Notes: generated from the letters alone by a model not told the origin. DNA of 64,000 nt from Stercorarius parasiticus (GCA_013396915.1 VWZL01003405.1:598025-662024), one strand, 5' to 3'; shown: positions 48,206 through 62,320, counted from the first letter of the stretch. Numbers and translations are program-made.

Positions 48206-50573
48206 ATGCATGCCTGTCAGCGACTGGGTTGAGGTGGCAAGCGAGAAAGATAAATCACTCAAATAGAGGCACCGAGGAAGAGTCAAAATAAGAAAGATAG
48301 TTTTGTCAGCAGCACTTTGAACTAGCTAGTGATGAAAGGGGCCTGGGGTTAGAATGTGAAAAGCTCTGAAATGAGTGGATTGCAGCAATAACACTGGGAA
48401 AGATGCAGAAAGGCGATGAGCCTGTCAGGGCAAAAGGAGAGGGCAGGGATTTGAGATGATTCGGGGGAAAACATGACAGAATTTAGCCATGGGGAAAAGT
48501 TGGAGGTTAACCATGTACCACAAGGCTGGATGGTATGGGAAACAGTCATCAAACACAACGGCAGAAATATCAGGCAAAGTAAGGTGGTAGGCCACATCTT
48601 ATTTTCTCTGCAGTTCTTGTCACCCTCAATCCTGAAATAGGTTTGAACAGGAACAAGGAGGCAAATTTCTTACACTTCCAAATTGGCTTTATTTACTTGC
48701 TTTCTTTTATTCAGGTAATAAGCCATAATGACCTTGGCATAGGATGTCCCTGGAAGGATTAAGGACTAATTTAGATGAAGGTTTGCTCTTAATCTTGCCC
48801 TACTGACATAGAAATGATGGGGATAAAAGTAACTGTGTTCATTCCAAAGAGAAATTTAATGAACGTCTTTCTCAATTGTTGGGTAAAAGATACACACTTA
48901 GAAAGGAGTCTGGAGCTGGACTGTGTGGCTGGTAGGAAGTAGTTTGGCTAAAAACTTTGTAATTCAACTAATGCCTTGCTGAAATCCCTGTCTTCCTTTG
49001 CAGATTACAACATATTTAAAAGTACCCTTAGCTGGTCCACATTTTATTACCACAGCATTAGTAATTTAGTGCACTAGTAGAAGGAATGAAGAATAATAAA
49101 GTGAAAGATTTTTAAAACTAGAATTCCCTTTACTTTATTTTTTAGAGTGACAATACACAGTCATTGATAATTGTTTTTTTTAAAAAACACTTTGTAAGGT
49201 TTCACCTTTGGCAAAGAAAATGTTGTCAGATTTTTAAAAAGAAGCTGAAAATAGCCAATCTTTTTGTTTGATGACCCCTGAATACATTTTGCAAAGACTT
49301 CAAAGTCATTGTCATGAGTGTTAAATATAAGGTAAACATTTTCAGAAAAGAATTTTATATTATTATAGTTATTTATTTTACTATTCAGTGGGTTTTAAAG
49401 TAAATGGCATCAGATGGCTTATGAGTGAGTTTCCTCTCCTTGTAAGACTTTCAATATATCTTGTGCTAACAAGGTTTTAAAGTTTATAAGTGTTTGTGTT
49501 TTCTATCTCTGTTTTAATGGGTTTTGGAAATTTAGTGAATGTTTTAGCAGATATAGACAGTAACAATGTAGTATTACATAGACTATGTGAGGTTACAGTG
49601 TTTGTTAAATGTTATAACTACTCTTAAAACTAAAAGTGTAGCAAGCACTTTATAAGAAGTTTTAATTTATAAGCAATTTCAATTGTTTATAATGTGTAAA
49701 CAATTTGAGTTAACAACTAATACCTTTGACTGTGACTCTGGGAAGTGCTCCATAAACCGTTGATGGTTTGAAGCTCTTGCTTTAAAGCTTTGTTTTCTGG
49801 ATTTCAAATTATGTTTTTCCTCCTCCTAAGTAATTCCTTTCCTGACTTTTCATGAAACCGTCTCCTCCCTACAAAGAATTGCCATAGTCTTCTCATTCCC
49901 ACCCTCAGCTCTTCAGGAACCTGAAAGCTAAAAATTTTTTCGTGTTTCAGGCATAAATGGTTTTGTTCTATATGTATACCCTGTCATTTTCTTTCTCATT
50001 TCCTTCTAAAATTGGACTTAGAATAGAGTAAGCAAGGAAACACATACATGAGAAAACAATCCAACTCGTGTTATTAGGGAAAAATAGACACTGACTGACA
50101 GTTCCTCTGCCTACTTGTGATAAGATAGCAAGGAGGAAGAGATTTAATTTACATAATTTATGTACTTATTTATTTAAATGTGACTAAATGAGGGCCAAAC
50201 ACCTGAGAATCATTAGCAATGCTCTCCAGGGAGAAGAATTAATAGTCATAGTAAAAAAACCACATGATAAACTGAGTTACAAATACCAATAAATGTCTTC
50301 ATTTACAGCCTTTCCAGTAAAATCTTGACCACAGAATTTTCCTTTGCCTCGTGTTTCTAATGGTAACATAATGAAAAAAATTTATCTGAAAGCACTGCAC
50401 CTCAATTTTTACTAGAGAAGAAACAGTATGTGAGCATTAAAGGAAGCACACCTTAACCTCCTGTCTTCAATACAGTGCTTTGCAATGGGACCTGTAGGTC
50501 ATCACCTCTGTGTTAGATATTGCATCAACATTAGCGTTTTAGTTCAGATCATGAGTAGGTTTTTATAGAATCA
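48206..50573. other. Non-coding DNA, nothing identified
   Basis: 48240-48600 is purine-rich; 49020-49720 is strongly AT-rich with many TTTATAA and TTTAAA words and no frame of note. No repeat recognised. Confidence 0.5.
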
Positions 50574-50586
50574 TAGAATCTTAGAA
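50574..50586 (-). repeat. Possible CR1 octamer-tail remnant
   Basis: ATAGAATCATAGAATC-type sequence, about two octamer units, as found at CR1 3' ends in reverse orientation. No CR1 body follows on the right, so it is either a minimal truncated insertion or a chance word. Confidence 0.3.
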
Positions 50587-53500
50587 GTGAATTGTATTTC
50601 CTGACTGTCCCCACTTGCTACGTTTTAGTTCACATTGTGGAGTGTTCTTGTGGTGCACGGTCTGGATTCCTCTTGGATGAAATGACAAAATGACCGCTCA
50701 AGTTGGAAGATGAACCCCAGAATAGTACCTAAGGTGGTCCAGCTGCCACTGAGCAGTCAGTAGAAAGGACAAGACTAGAACTACTGTGAAATAAAATCCC
50801 CCGAACAAGTATAGTGTGGTTGCAGCACAAACTGGTTTGCCCACTGGGTCTCAGCTCTCTTGATGTAGGCATAGCTACAGACACTTAAACTATCTCCATA
50901 AAAATGAGGATGTCTAGCTGGTATCATCTGGTACAAAACAGAAAGTGCCTGACATCTTTGAAATGATGTGGCTATGCTTCTGTTTCCCCAGAGGACTCAT
51001 TCACCTCCTCTCTATACACACTTTATTTCTTAATATGCAAAGAAAAACAAGCCTAACTGAGTGTGACAGGATTTCTACCTTTCGTGAACAAGTCGCAGAA
51101 TTGCGCATTTCAAACCAGGCTTCCCCAGGAGCTGCAGCTGCAACATCAGCTTTTCCCACCCCTCTGGGAAAGCCTGCACAATCCAGGTTACAGCTTACAC
51201 GGGATGGAAGCAAGTAGAGCAGCAAGTGGCTGGTATCACACCCAGCTGTCAGGAAGGTGCATTCAGCACCTGTGCTTCACAGTGAAGGAATTTCAATCTC
51301 TCCAGCTTGCAGAATCAAGTAGGGTGAAGACAAACCCTTCTTCGCTCATGTTCTGTCTTCCCATGAGCTATAGAGGATTAGTCCTGGTGATGTCTGTGGG
51401 GTGTAATGTGAGCAGCCTGTTCCTTTGTGACTAATGGGCTTGCACTGAAGTTAAATCACTCATCCCCTGGAGTTATCATTTCTACTGCACTGCAGTGATA
51501 ATTATCTAAATAAGTAATAAATGAGGTGCTTCTGCTTGTGCGGCTGGGTTCAGACTGCTCACTTTAGTGCAGTACTGGGAGATTTGTGTTTCCATGTCAT
51601 CCAAGGTGAGCAGTAATAAATGTTATTTGTGTGGGATTCCCGAACAGCCCCTTTCTCCAGCCCTCACCTCACCACTGAGCGGAGACAGTACACACTGGAG
51701 GGGCAGGAGCACCGTCAGCTACAAATAAAAGTGATGAGGAGAAATCAAGGTGTTTTGCCTCAGCCAAAAGTGCAGAGAAACATGTAAGTTTGGCTACCTT
51801 AGTCTGTAATCACCACTCTCAAAAACCATCTCAGTCTCCTTTGAAAAGGGAGATCATGGAAATGAAAGACTTCAGGAAAATAGAGAAAAGAAAGTGAATG
51901 GAGTGACAAAGTCAGGTCTCTGTGCAGGAAGGGAGCTTATTTGCTATATTCACATATGTCAATGGAAAACCAGGCTGAGGGAGAAGTGCTTGAGGTACTA
52001 GGTTCAAGAAACTAGTTACACAGGACTTATCTCTCTAAAGAGGTTTAAGTATCTTCTCTTGTGCATCTGCACTATGGAGCCACCATTTAGGGTTTGTGCT
52101 GGGGCTGTAAGACACACGTTGATCAGACCGACTTAAGTCTAAGGGAGTTTCAGTAAGACGACAGCAAATTTGAAGGTACTGTCATGAACATGCTTACAGC
52201 AGCTGAGGTCTGAAAGATGGAAGAACATGAAACTTCTGCTAACACTAGTTCAGGTTTTCCATTCTATCTAAAATACAGTTTTTATAGTTTTAATAGGGAG
52301 GGAGGTTGGATGAAGGAAAACTGAGTGACTCAAGCAGAAATTATTAAGAGATCACACTGGTCTCTCCCCATCTTAAAATCTGTGAAATTGGACTCTGCTA
52401 GGGGCCCTTCCATAGGGCATCAAAGCCAGTGGAATATATGCCTTTCAGTTTATCATCATGTTTTCTATGAATATGCTGTTAAACAAAACTACCACAAAGG
52501 TATCTGAGCTTTTGGAGAAGTTACTGCCTGAGATTTTATGACAGCCACATGGCATATGGAAACAGCATATGGAAACTTGTTAACACTGAAAGGTAAGGAG
52601 AAAAGTGGCAATGAGTGATGAACTTCCTGGAAATGTTTAAAAAGCTGAATCGCAGTCGTCTGCAGAATTCCTGATGGAGCACATTGAGACTGATATGAAG
52701 TCAAGTGGTTTCCAAAGCTCTGCATCGCCTGAATGATGGCAAAGGGCTAGACACTAACCATATGTCAACTGCCATTGCAGAAAGATCTTCTGCCACCTGA
52801 GAAAAGAGGGTGTGAAATCATTAGCACAGACTAGAAATGTGGAAAGCGAGGGATTGTCATGTAACCACACAAAGAAAACTACCTATAAAGATTATATCAG
52901 CTAATGAGTTTTTCACACTGCTGCCTACAACAAGGGAAAGTTTTGCATTTTTATCTCAAACAGAATCAGAGGGGTAGTTGAAAAAACACCTGTAACACCA
53001 GCAGGAGTGAATTTGGCACCTCTGTGTTGAGAAGATACTTTTACTTGAGCAATTTATCATGCAATGGCAGATCTAAATCCAATAGTAATTAGTGTTTAAT
53101 TGACTTTACCAGCACATTCAATGCTTTGCACCTCCTCTAATTATGGAATATCCTTTGTGTACATGCATTTTCATCAAAGCTGATTTTTCCAAGAATATTG
53201 TCTATATCAAAATGGCTTGAGGTCTTATGTTGCAACTGATGGACTAGTTTAGGAGTCAGCCCTGGCATCGTCACTCACAAAATAATAAACAAACAATAGC
53301 CTCTTTCATCTTAGTAAATCCCAAAGTTCTGTACAGAGTAAATAATAATTAAACAGATGAACATTTAATGAAAATGTCTACATCAAAGAAGATGCATATC
53401 ACATTAAAAATATATTTAGCTTCAAAACATCTCCACCATCTAGCCATTGCTTATCATGTTTAACTGCATACAATGATGAAAGAGTTGTCTGATTTCACAG

Positions 53501-55090
53501 ACCTTGTAATTAGTGATTCTCTTCCAATTACCTTCAAATTTGGCAGGCTGTGTTACTATTACCCTGACTGTATCTCTTTCTAGGATGTTGCACCACTGTT
53601 ACATTCCACTTCTATGCCCATTAGGGAGGTAGTTTGTCTCCTGAGGTCTATCAAATCCAATGGGAATCTTTCCAGTTACTTCAGCAGTTCCTGGATCAAG
53701 ATCACAGTAAATTCTAGCTTGTTTCTTTACTTTTGCTTCATTTGCCTGTGTAGCTGGGGCCAGGTGCCAGTACACTCTCTCCTTCAGACTAGTGTTCGGT
53801 GTCTATTCATTTTTAGTTGCTGTTTGGATGAAGCCAAAAATGCAGATTCTTGCATGAGGCAGTAAAAATGTCAGGCTTCAGCATTATCTGGAATAATGAG
53901 AAGCAGCTGGTTTTACATGAGATAATTCATGATCCGCCAACAGACAGGGCAACATGTGGAAAAGGGACCAACCCCAGCCAGCTGTGGAGAAAAAAGGGAT
54001 TGTCCCCTGTGGACTTTTCCACACGTACCTTTGGCAATTGTTCGTGTGGTTTATGAATTTTGAAAAGTTCACAATTTTTCTCACTGGAGCACAAAATCTG
54101 TGGCCGTCAATGCTGTGGGACTTGCAAAATTTGTTACTAGCCAGGTGGCACTACTTTTCTGTACACATGGAAATCTGCATAGGCTTCTCTTTTCTGTTGT
54201 CCCAACTTGTTTTACAGGTTGGTTTAGGGAGTCTCACTTCCTGCTTTTTTCTGTTTGTTTCCATTTTCTCCATGAAAATATTTCTTCCTGTGTGCAGCGA
54301 TGGTGCTTGTGACTGGGTCTAGCGCAGGGCAGGGTGGTGAGGGGAAACCATCCTTCCGTAATCAGGGAGTCCCAAAATCTGCCCTATATCTCTGTCTGTC
54401 CACATACCCACATTTTCTTTTTTCTAGAAAATAATGTACAAAACAAGTACTGACCAGATACCTGGAATTATATGTGAACAACTTCACAGATTAGCTCCTT
54501 CTGGCACCCAAAGAGAATCAATACCTTTAGTTACAGACAGATCTACCAAAGACAGTAAGGGCAGTAAAAACACCTATTCTTTCTGAAGGAATTGATTCAA
54601 TTTCTAAGCAATTGCCTAGAAATCAATTCAGACAAACTGGAATGCAAGTGCTAATTATGCCTTATTTCATTTTGGAAGTGGTGTGAATTTATGCCAGAAA
54701 ACCAGGGGGCAATTGTTCCATGTAGAGCAAGGGGAAAATTATTGAAAGTGCCTGAAATCTCCTTCTTTCCACTCAAATCCAGATGAAAAAAATCAAAAGA
54801 GTTGTTAGAAACCATAGATCTCTGGGTTTTATGTGTATTCTTTTGGCCTGAATAAATTTGTACTCTCTTTCAAAAATAGAGTTTTACAACTTTCGCGAAT
54901 TTTAGCCCCCTAGTTTGTAATTTGCAGTCGCTACGAGTAGTAAGTGGACTGAAGTCCACATTATTTTAAGGTGAAGCCCCAGCTATAACTCAGGTACTAT
55001 TAAAGCTCCACTTTGGCTACATGCTTTCTCTGCACCTACCTGCTCAGCAGATGATGACGATTTCAAGAGATGGTATTTTAGAAAAAGGCC
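50587..55090. other. Non-coding DNA, possible conserved block
   Basis: No gene recognised. Frames at 51063-51434 (123 codons, plus) and 53954-54322 (122 codons, plus) overlap others in different phases and lack motifs. About 53040-53200 has the look of a conserved non-coding element (TAATTAGTGTTTAATTG, CTCTAATTATGG), which cannot be tested here. About 53310-53340 (AATCCCAAAGTTCTGTACAG) faintly recalls a SINE-type CAAAGCGCTTTACA block but is too weak to call. Confidence 0.45.
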
Positions 55091-55130
55091 AACTGTTCTC
55101 AGAGGCAGACAACTGTTCTCAGAGGCAGAG
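55091..55130. repeat. 20-bp tandem duplication
   Basis: AACTGTTCTCAGAGGCAGAC is followed directly by the same 20 bases with only the last base changed. It looks like a recent slippage or short duplication. Confidence 0.95.
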
Positions 55131-55829
55131 AAAGCACCATCACTTATTTTCAAGTCTCTGTCTAGGCTTCTCTTTATAAACTGCCCGCACCAAGCCCAGT
55201 TTATTAATGTTCAGCAAATAATTTTACCAGCACTCACTGTCTGGCTCCACAGAGCCTTTCCCTGCCATGCTGACCTATCCTAAAGCTGCGTTGTTATGTT
55301 AGCCTCACAGAAACCCCTAGGAGCTGAAGTAGCTGTAATTAAAGGTTTTCAGCTACAGGGCTGTCAAATCCTTTTGTGTATCTATTTTGGCAAATGCTTC
55401 AAATCCTACAGCAATATTAAATAGACCATCTGTTAGCCTTCATTAGGCTCTCAGTCATCAACAGGACTATTAAATATAACTGAGCACGCTAAAGGAAACC
55501 TTGACATCTGGGCTTTCAGTTGGAACAGTGATCAATATTAATAACAAAACTATTTCACCTGAATTTATTATTAATAGAAAGTTAAATACAGCATAAATAT
55601 GGATGTTTTGCCCTACAACACAGCTTAAATATGACCAATCTAAATGATATAGTGAATCCTAACTTTATTACTATCAATATCTGTAATGATGTAGGTACCT
55701 AAAGAGCTCCATGGCATTGGCACTGGCCTGAAAACATGTGAAGGACTTGATCATCCCTTTCATCTTTGTTAAATGACCGGGCAGATAGGACCATGCTAAA
55801 CACAAGAGGTGTTATAGAAAAAGACTTAC
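55131..55829. other. Non-coding DNA, possible conserved block
   Basis: No gene or repeat recognised. About 55320-55600 contains GTAATTAAAGG, CTGTCAAATCC, TTTTGTG and several AATATTAAT/TTATTAATA words, a pattern common in developmental enhancers. This is inference from texture only. Confidence 0.4.
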
Positions 55830-56930
55830 AATTACAAAATACTCAGTGGACCTGGTAAATGGCTTATTCTCTTCTTTGGAACAACTTCTTACATATTTAA
55901 GGATAAGGTAAAATATCTGCTTTGGTTGTCTCTTGTCTACATTAAAACAAGCTCCCAAAGCACTAAGAGAAAAAGTTTTCTAGACCCTTTTACTCACCTC
56001 ACTGTTCTCCTTCGTATTCTATCCACTTATGCCATGCCTGTAATTAAAGCATAAGGATATTCACCAATTCCTCAATACTCCAGCTGAGGGATGTTGGACA
56101 AATTCCTTCACAAGTTTCACACACACCACTTCCATTTATACAGCCAGTATGATCCCTGCTTGGTTTTTTTCCTTTCCTTTGAAGAAGGACATGGTCTACT
56201 CTTTTCACATTTTATATAAGTATAGCTGATTCTTCCTGAATACATACAATATTTTGACTGTTTCTGTATGGAACTGCACCTCATTTATTTCAAACCAATT
56301 CCATTATGATAATTTTGAATACTAACCCTGTCTTCCAGTGTTCTTTGTAGATCCAGTCAGAATGGCATTTTTTCCTTGATCTATCATTAGAAAAAATATT
56401 GATCAATAAGGGAATCAAGAAACGCTACTGAGTGACTTCATCTGATACATCGTTCCGGCCTAATACTAAGCAACTGATTACAAGTCTTCGAAAATATCAA
56501 CTGAAAACCAATCTGTTGCAAAAGGTTCCTGGAATCCTAATGTAGCTTATTTCAGAATGTATTTTCCCACAGAGCTACAGAGTCATAACCAAAAACCTTA
56601 CCGAAGTGGTATCCACTTCCCCTTTCTTCACCCCTAAGTAAAAGACCATTTGTGTCTTGTGTAGAAAGGCAATCATTTCTTTCATCTGACAACAAGGATG
56701 CTTCGTCCAGGCAACTGCTTCAGTAGCAACTGTATAGTATAACTGTACTCATAAACTTGTCAGACCTCATCCTAAAGTCATTCTGTCTCCATCTTTCTGG
56801 AATAACTGAGTCACACTGACTAATTTCTAATCCTGATTTTACAGTCTTGGTAGCTGGAACATGGTTTGGAAGATCTGTCATCTCTACTGTTGCAGGGAGA
56901 TGAAAAAAGGCACTCATATCAACCTCTGCG
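55830..56930 (-). mobile_element. Ancient, highly decayed CR1 LINE (antisense)
   Basis: Over about 1.1 kb the plus strand follows in order the reverse complement of the second half of CR1 ORF2. Landmarks include CTTTGGAACAACTTCTTACA (55876), GTTTTCTAGACCC (55976), CAATACTCCAGCTGAGG (56073) and GGACAAATTCCTTCACAAG (about 56095). Further on are ATTTATTTCAAACCAATTCC (56284), TTTTGAATACTAACCCTGTC (56313) and CATAACCAAAAACCTTACCG (about 56584), which sits where the DFSKAFDT motif is encoded in reverse. TCCATCTTTCTGGAATAACT and GACTAATTTC (about 56787-56827) complete the series. No frame survives; indels are frequent. The pattern matches old CR1 lineages shared with non-avian reptiles rather than the young avian copies nearby. 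Ends are approximate. Confidence 0.75.
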
Positions 56931-59900
56931 CCTCACTGGTAACTATAGAACCAATAATGGATTTGAAACTTTTGTTCTGGTGCAAATACCCGAAACACTG
57001 GCAGAGGTATGATGTGTCTGAAAGATATTCCTCACTCTTATTATGGACCTGATGATTGAAAAACTCTGTATCTGAGCTGCCTGGCATAACTCTTGAGCTC
57101 CAAATCTCTGCTTTACAGGCAAAGCTGACGCTGAAACAAAGCAAGATTTTGAGGCTGACAGAGAACAACATAGCCTGCCAATAGCCTGGCACACAGACAG
57201 CGTGAGCAGAGATGTCAAACCTTGCAATGTGCATGATCGGAGCTGAAACATAGTCACTAAGACTTCTAACTCCTTGTCTTCTAGCTGCATCATGTACACA
57301 TCAGTGGGATCCTTTGTATCACAATTTGTTTATTCATAAAATGGGATAAATTGAGTTCCAGCACACAATCCTTAGGAAACTGATTAATGCTGATGAGCAT
57401 CTTGATCTTCTGATACAGAATACAATTCCGATTATATAAAGTCCAGCTCCTGAAAGCAGTACTTCTGAAATTTTCAGATGAGTAATTTGTTATTTTGTTT
57501 TTTACCTAAAAGAGCCATAATTAAGGCAAGCTCAGGGTACCACATCTGAAGGACATTCTATCTCAGATTATCACACCACTATCAAAATAATGAAAAGATA
57601 CCCAGGCTGTCTGAGGAAGTGGCATCAGTACATTTTTATTTGGAGGCTGTTTCCAATCATCTTTTACAGTGCCTGCCACAGGCTGGAATTTTATCTTCAC
57701 ATTAATGTATCAATCTCTAGCAAAATAATTATTCCCCAGAACATCACTATAACCGAGACAAATTTTTCGTCTGTGTTGAACCAATCTTATTGAAGGAAAA
57801 CCCAAATATTTCTCCCATTTTTGCATAAGAAACTGTTTTGTTGAGTAAGAAGTGATTCAGATTTGTTAGTTTACATTGATGCAGCTCCACGCATAATAAT
57901 TTGTCAGAATTCTAAGTATGAATGGCCAGATGCTCAGTTGAATCCCATACACCATATGTCAGTCTGGCCTGATATTTTGCCTGATTTCCTTAATACTGAA
58001 AACAAATTAAGTGAACAGAGTTCAGTTCAACTGCTGCTTTCCCCAATTCTTTCTGAAAACTCTCCAGACATAATTTGGATCTCTGTACTTCAGAGATTAT
58101 TTGGTTCTTATTTTATGGCAATTTAACCTTCCATGAGTAAAAATACTATGATTTTGTCCCATGTGAATCAAATATCACCAATTACCATAGATTACCATAA
58201 CGAGGTATATTCTCAAGGCTTATGCTCATTACTCATTTCAGCAATTCATGCTAGTACATCACAATATCCCTGCTATAAAAGTAACCAATTGGCTGTAGCA
58301 CCAAAAGCCATAGGAAAATCTGGAAGATTAGCCATGGGAGGAGTCCACTAGAAGGCCAAGACTGAATGTCAAGACATACACCATTTTTCAAAGAGTGGGT
58401 GGTCAAAAATATATCTTCTGTCCCATATTTAGTTGTGACATTCAACTGATACGATATTATGGTATTTGTGGAGAGTGTTGCTCCAGCACATTTCTGCTGT
58501 AACTTTCACTGATAGCGGGTTCCCTGAGTTAATAACCCTGGACCCTTCTAGTAGAAAGCCCTAAGATGGAAATGGAAATAATGTATTCTGAAATCTTATC
58601 CAAGGAAACAGAGTAGATGTTTTTGTTGCAGAGACAAACAGTACATATGGGAGTACAGCAGGCTGGTCAAAAGGGAGATAAAATCAGTCCAGAGAAGCCA
58701 AATTGTGGTGAGTCAGTAACAGAACTGGGCAGAGGAGTCTTAAGTATAGCTGGGGAATGGTAGCATGGAATGAAAACTGGTTAAGTCCTGCACTATGACT
58801 ACGTCACTTAAAAATGACATAAATGTCAGTTCTTAGTGAAAGGGAAGACTGCTCTTCCTCTCCAGTCAAGGACATAAATTTCTGCTGGTTTTCTTATGCT
58901 AGCATAATGATTTTGTGGCACATGATGGATAAGATCAAAGACTGATTTGTTTGAAAGTCTTCATTTTCAACAAGGTAGTTTGCAGCAGGACCAGTTTTCT
59001 GAATCACTGAATGACTTTACAGATGCTGATGTCTTCACAAGAGGAGCAAGAATAAGCAGCAAGACTTGGCAACAACCTAGTTTTATGTCAGAGTAAAATG
59101 ATCTTTATCTGCAGTCCAATTCAATGAATCTGCTTTTGGGACACAAGCTAGGTTGGCCGTATGCCATGCTGACATGAATGCTTGCCCTGAGCTAGGTACC
59201 TGTTGGTGCAGTTGTATCTTTATTCCTATTTATTCTGTGCCCAATTTCTCTTGGAGAGAAATGTGACCCTGTATTTCCAGCTGTTGTTGTAAGGTTGTTC
59301 CAGTCACTTTTTAAATGCTTCAGGACTGATCTGTGTAGGTACAAATGCCTTAATTTCACTATTTTGAGTGCTGGGAGAGAAAAGAGCAACTCTTATTTAG
59401 AAGGAAGTCTCCCAAGTTCTAATAAGAAATCAGTATCATATATTGGAAGTTATGCAGAAATTTCCTGTCTGCTGAGACTTCCTGAGAAGTTCTGTATGTT
59501 TGCTTTGAGAGACTTCAGCATTTCTTAATAACTGAAAACAAACAAACAAAAAATTCTCTGAACATAATTAAATCAATCCTAATTGTTTACATAGCATTTA
59601 CAGGTTTCATGATCCAAACATATAAACAAATACTGGAGCATCTATTTACAGTGTATTGACCTTCACACAATACCGTTTGTGGCTTGGCATACTCAATGAA
59701 GGTTGTGACTTTCCCATACCTATCTGGTTTTTGCATTACATTAAGGAAACAAAAACTATGCTGGGAAAGACACAGTGAGAGAAGTGGCAAACAGGTCATG
59801 GGAAGATATTTAAAGAGTTGCTGAGAAAAATGACAGTGCTACAATGGCTTCCTAGGCTACCACTTGTCAACGGAGCCACAGTAACTGATAGCTGTGTATT

Positions 59901-62320
59901 CTTGGACCCCCACAATTGCAAAACAAGAGTTAATTAATCTTGTACATTTTACTTTTCAATGGGGTGGACCAAAAACATGCACATCACTGGTTCCTGTTGA
60001 TCAAATGACCTGTGGTGACTCATTTATCCATTGTACCTTTGTGTTTAGTTGAGTAGCTTCGAAGTACATAAAAACCACGCTATCCATGTAAAGAGTTAAC
60101 AATCAATGAGCTTGCAGGGAGTTTTACAGCCTTGTGTAAGAGTAATCTCAGCCAGTGATAACAGCAAGAGCAAGCAGAAGCAGCTTCTACTGGCCAAAGA
60201 CAGTAATAGACTTTTTTTTTTTTTTAAATGGGTATCTTCTAGTCTAAGTAGATGACAGATATGGGTAAATGGCAGAAATAAAATAAAGGGAATGGTGGCT
60301 GGCAAACAGCACAGGAGGGGGAAGATTTTTCTAACATTTAGGCATGGAATGTGGCTGAGGCAGGATTAGTCCTCAGAAAAGATGAGGAAGTGAATGAGGA
60401 GACGAGAGGGTGGAAAGAGGATGCAAGGGAACAGGGGAAGCGGTGTGGAGGAGATGGAGAGTAGACAACAGCCAATTCATCATGAAGTCCAAAGTTAGTC
60501 CTCTGGAAAACAATCTGCTTATACAGTAGGAATTTTTTTCTATCCTCAGCAGCACCTAATGAGGCAGTTTTGGAGCACTGTCCATGGCTTTGTGTCTCCA
60601 AGAAGCAGGGATTGATGCTTCCCAAGTTTGCTACTATTGCTCAAATGGCATGGTATGTCACCTCAGTTTGTATTCCCTGACGTGGATCAAGTTGGGTCAT
60701 GTCTGATAAATTCTCTGACCTAGAGGAATACTTGAAAAATACAGGTGAGTGGAGTGTCTATTAATCGTCCTGTAATACTGCTTCCCTTCTGTGCATTCCA
60801 ACTCACCTTAATAACTGTTTCAGTTTTCTGTTAAAATCTTTTGGTTTAGGAGTGGGGCGTCAATTTAAGATCCCTAAAACTGAAGGAAATCTCCTGGCAA
60901 TAACTACTAAGAAAGTCCATAGTACGCAAGTTCATGTTGTTCACCTGCAATGGCAAAGTAAAAAGTAATGACGGAGTTCTGATTTGGTTCATCTAATCAC
61001 TGAATTCCAAACTAACAGATTCTCTTGGGCTTGAAAAACTGGGCCAGAAGTGCCACGAGAGTAGATTGTCTCTTGGTATTTCTGCATGGAACAAGGGCAT
61101 GTTAATAATAGCAAAAATGAAAAATTATTAAAAATAGAAGGCTTCATTCTCCCTGCATCAGAATTTTGTTCGCTGTGTTGCTGGAATGGGGAAGCCTTTT
61201 GTTTATAGTAAGACCAGGTCCAAATTATCCATGGTAGCTTGGGGTTTTTTTCAAAATCTTTTAAAGACATTTCTAACTCTTAACAAAGACTCACCTCACT
61301 TTTATTTCTTCTGAGTTGATTCCATTTGCTAGTGGATTATAACTGAAAAAATTCGGTATTGGCGAGGTAAATAGTTGTCTGAGGCTGTGCTAGTAGCCAG
61401 GGGTGCATGAATTAATTGACCCAGTTGTTCTCTTCTGTCTTCATTCTGTGATTCTTCTGAGCCTGAGCAATGTTTCTATGACCTTCACTACAGGATTAAT
61501 GGGAGTTATTTCCTCTATTGGTGCAAAGCAATTATGTATGCCATCTTGCTTTGAGGTGGTTTAAATGAAAGTTGCCACTAGAAATGTTAACCTTCACCTG
61601 TCATAATGCTATTATGTTATCTTGGGCTAATGGCAAAAAGAAGTAATGATTTCATTTTATTTAAATTTCAGCTGGGTATTTGACCATAAAATTATTTATA
61701 AAAGGAAACACAATAAAGACGGTAGATCAAGAGTTCAGCAGTGAAAAAGAAAAGTGTTGTACTATTGTCTGGAATGTAATTATAGAAAAAGCTTCAGTGT
61801 AAACCAGAATGGATGAGGCTTAAGTACTCAGAAGATTCTATACAAGTGAAGGAGCTGACTGTATTATTGTCCTTTGAAAATCCCAATATCTGACTATTTT
61901 ATTGTCATGACGTTAGTAAATGCTCATGACAATGGCTGACACAAGATCACAGTTAAAGTTTTCAATCAAAACATCAAGCCTCAAACGAAAAGTGAGGCTA
62001 GCTTAAAATTGAAGACAACCCTGCCTAGGGACAAATTTTTATTTTTATTTTGTTTTCTTACATTCTCTATAAGCACAGTTTGGTGAAAATGAAGGCTAGA
62101 TAGTATGGATTCTTCAAGAGTAGCGTTAAATGGAGAATAATAATGCTACATCTCGTCAATTCCATGTATGTGTGGTTGTGTGAGACAAGTGTGAGAAATT
62201 ACGTAGGTGAATCAGTCAGAGGGGGTGGGCTGAAGAGAAAACAGGTTTTCATTTGAATATATATATGTCAGATAGGTTGGCTGGGATTAAAAAAGTTAGA
62301 TTATTTTTAATTGCAACTGT
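56931..62320. other. Non-coding DNA, no gene recognised
   Basis: Overlapping minus frames at 56914-57299 (106 and 118 codons, different phases) may partly be the upstream side of the old CR1, but no RT or endonuclease motif is legible. 60300-60460 is purine-rich. A 14-base T run occurs near 60213. The rest is AT-rich and unrecognised. Confidence 0.45.

Noticed and set aside
51063..51434. 123-codon plus frame as a possible exon
   Set aside because: Overlaps another plus frame in a different phase and a minus frame; no domain and no clear splice sites.
53954..54322. 122-codon plus frame with hydrophobic stretches (possible membrane protein)
   Set aside because: Hydrophobicity comes from T-rich sequence; overlapping frames and no family match.
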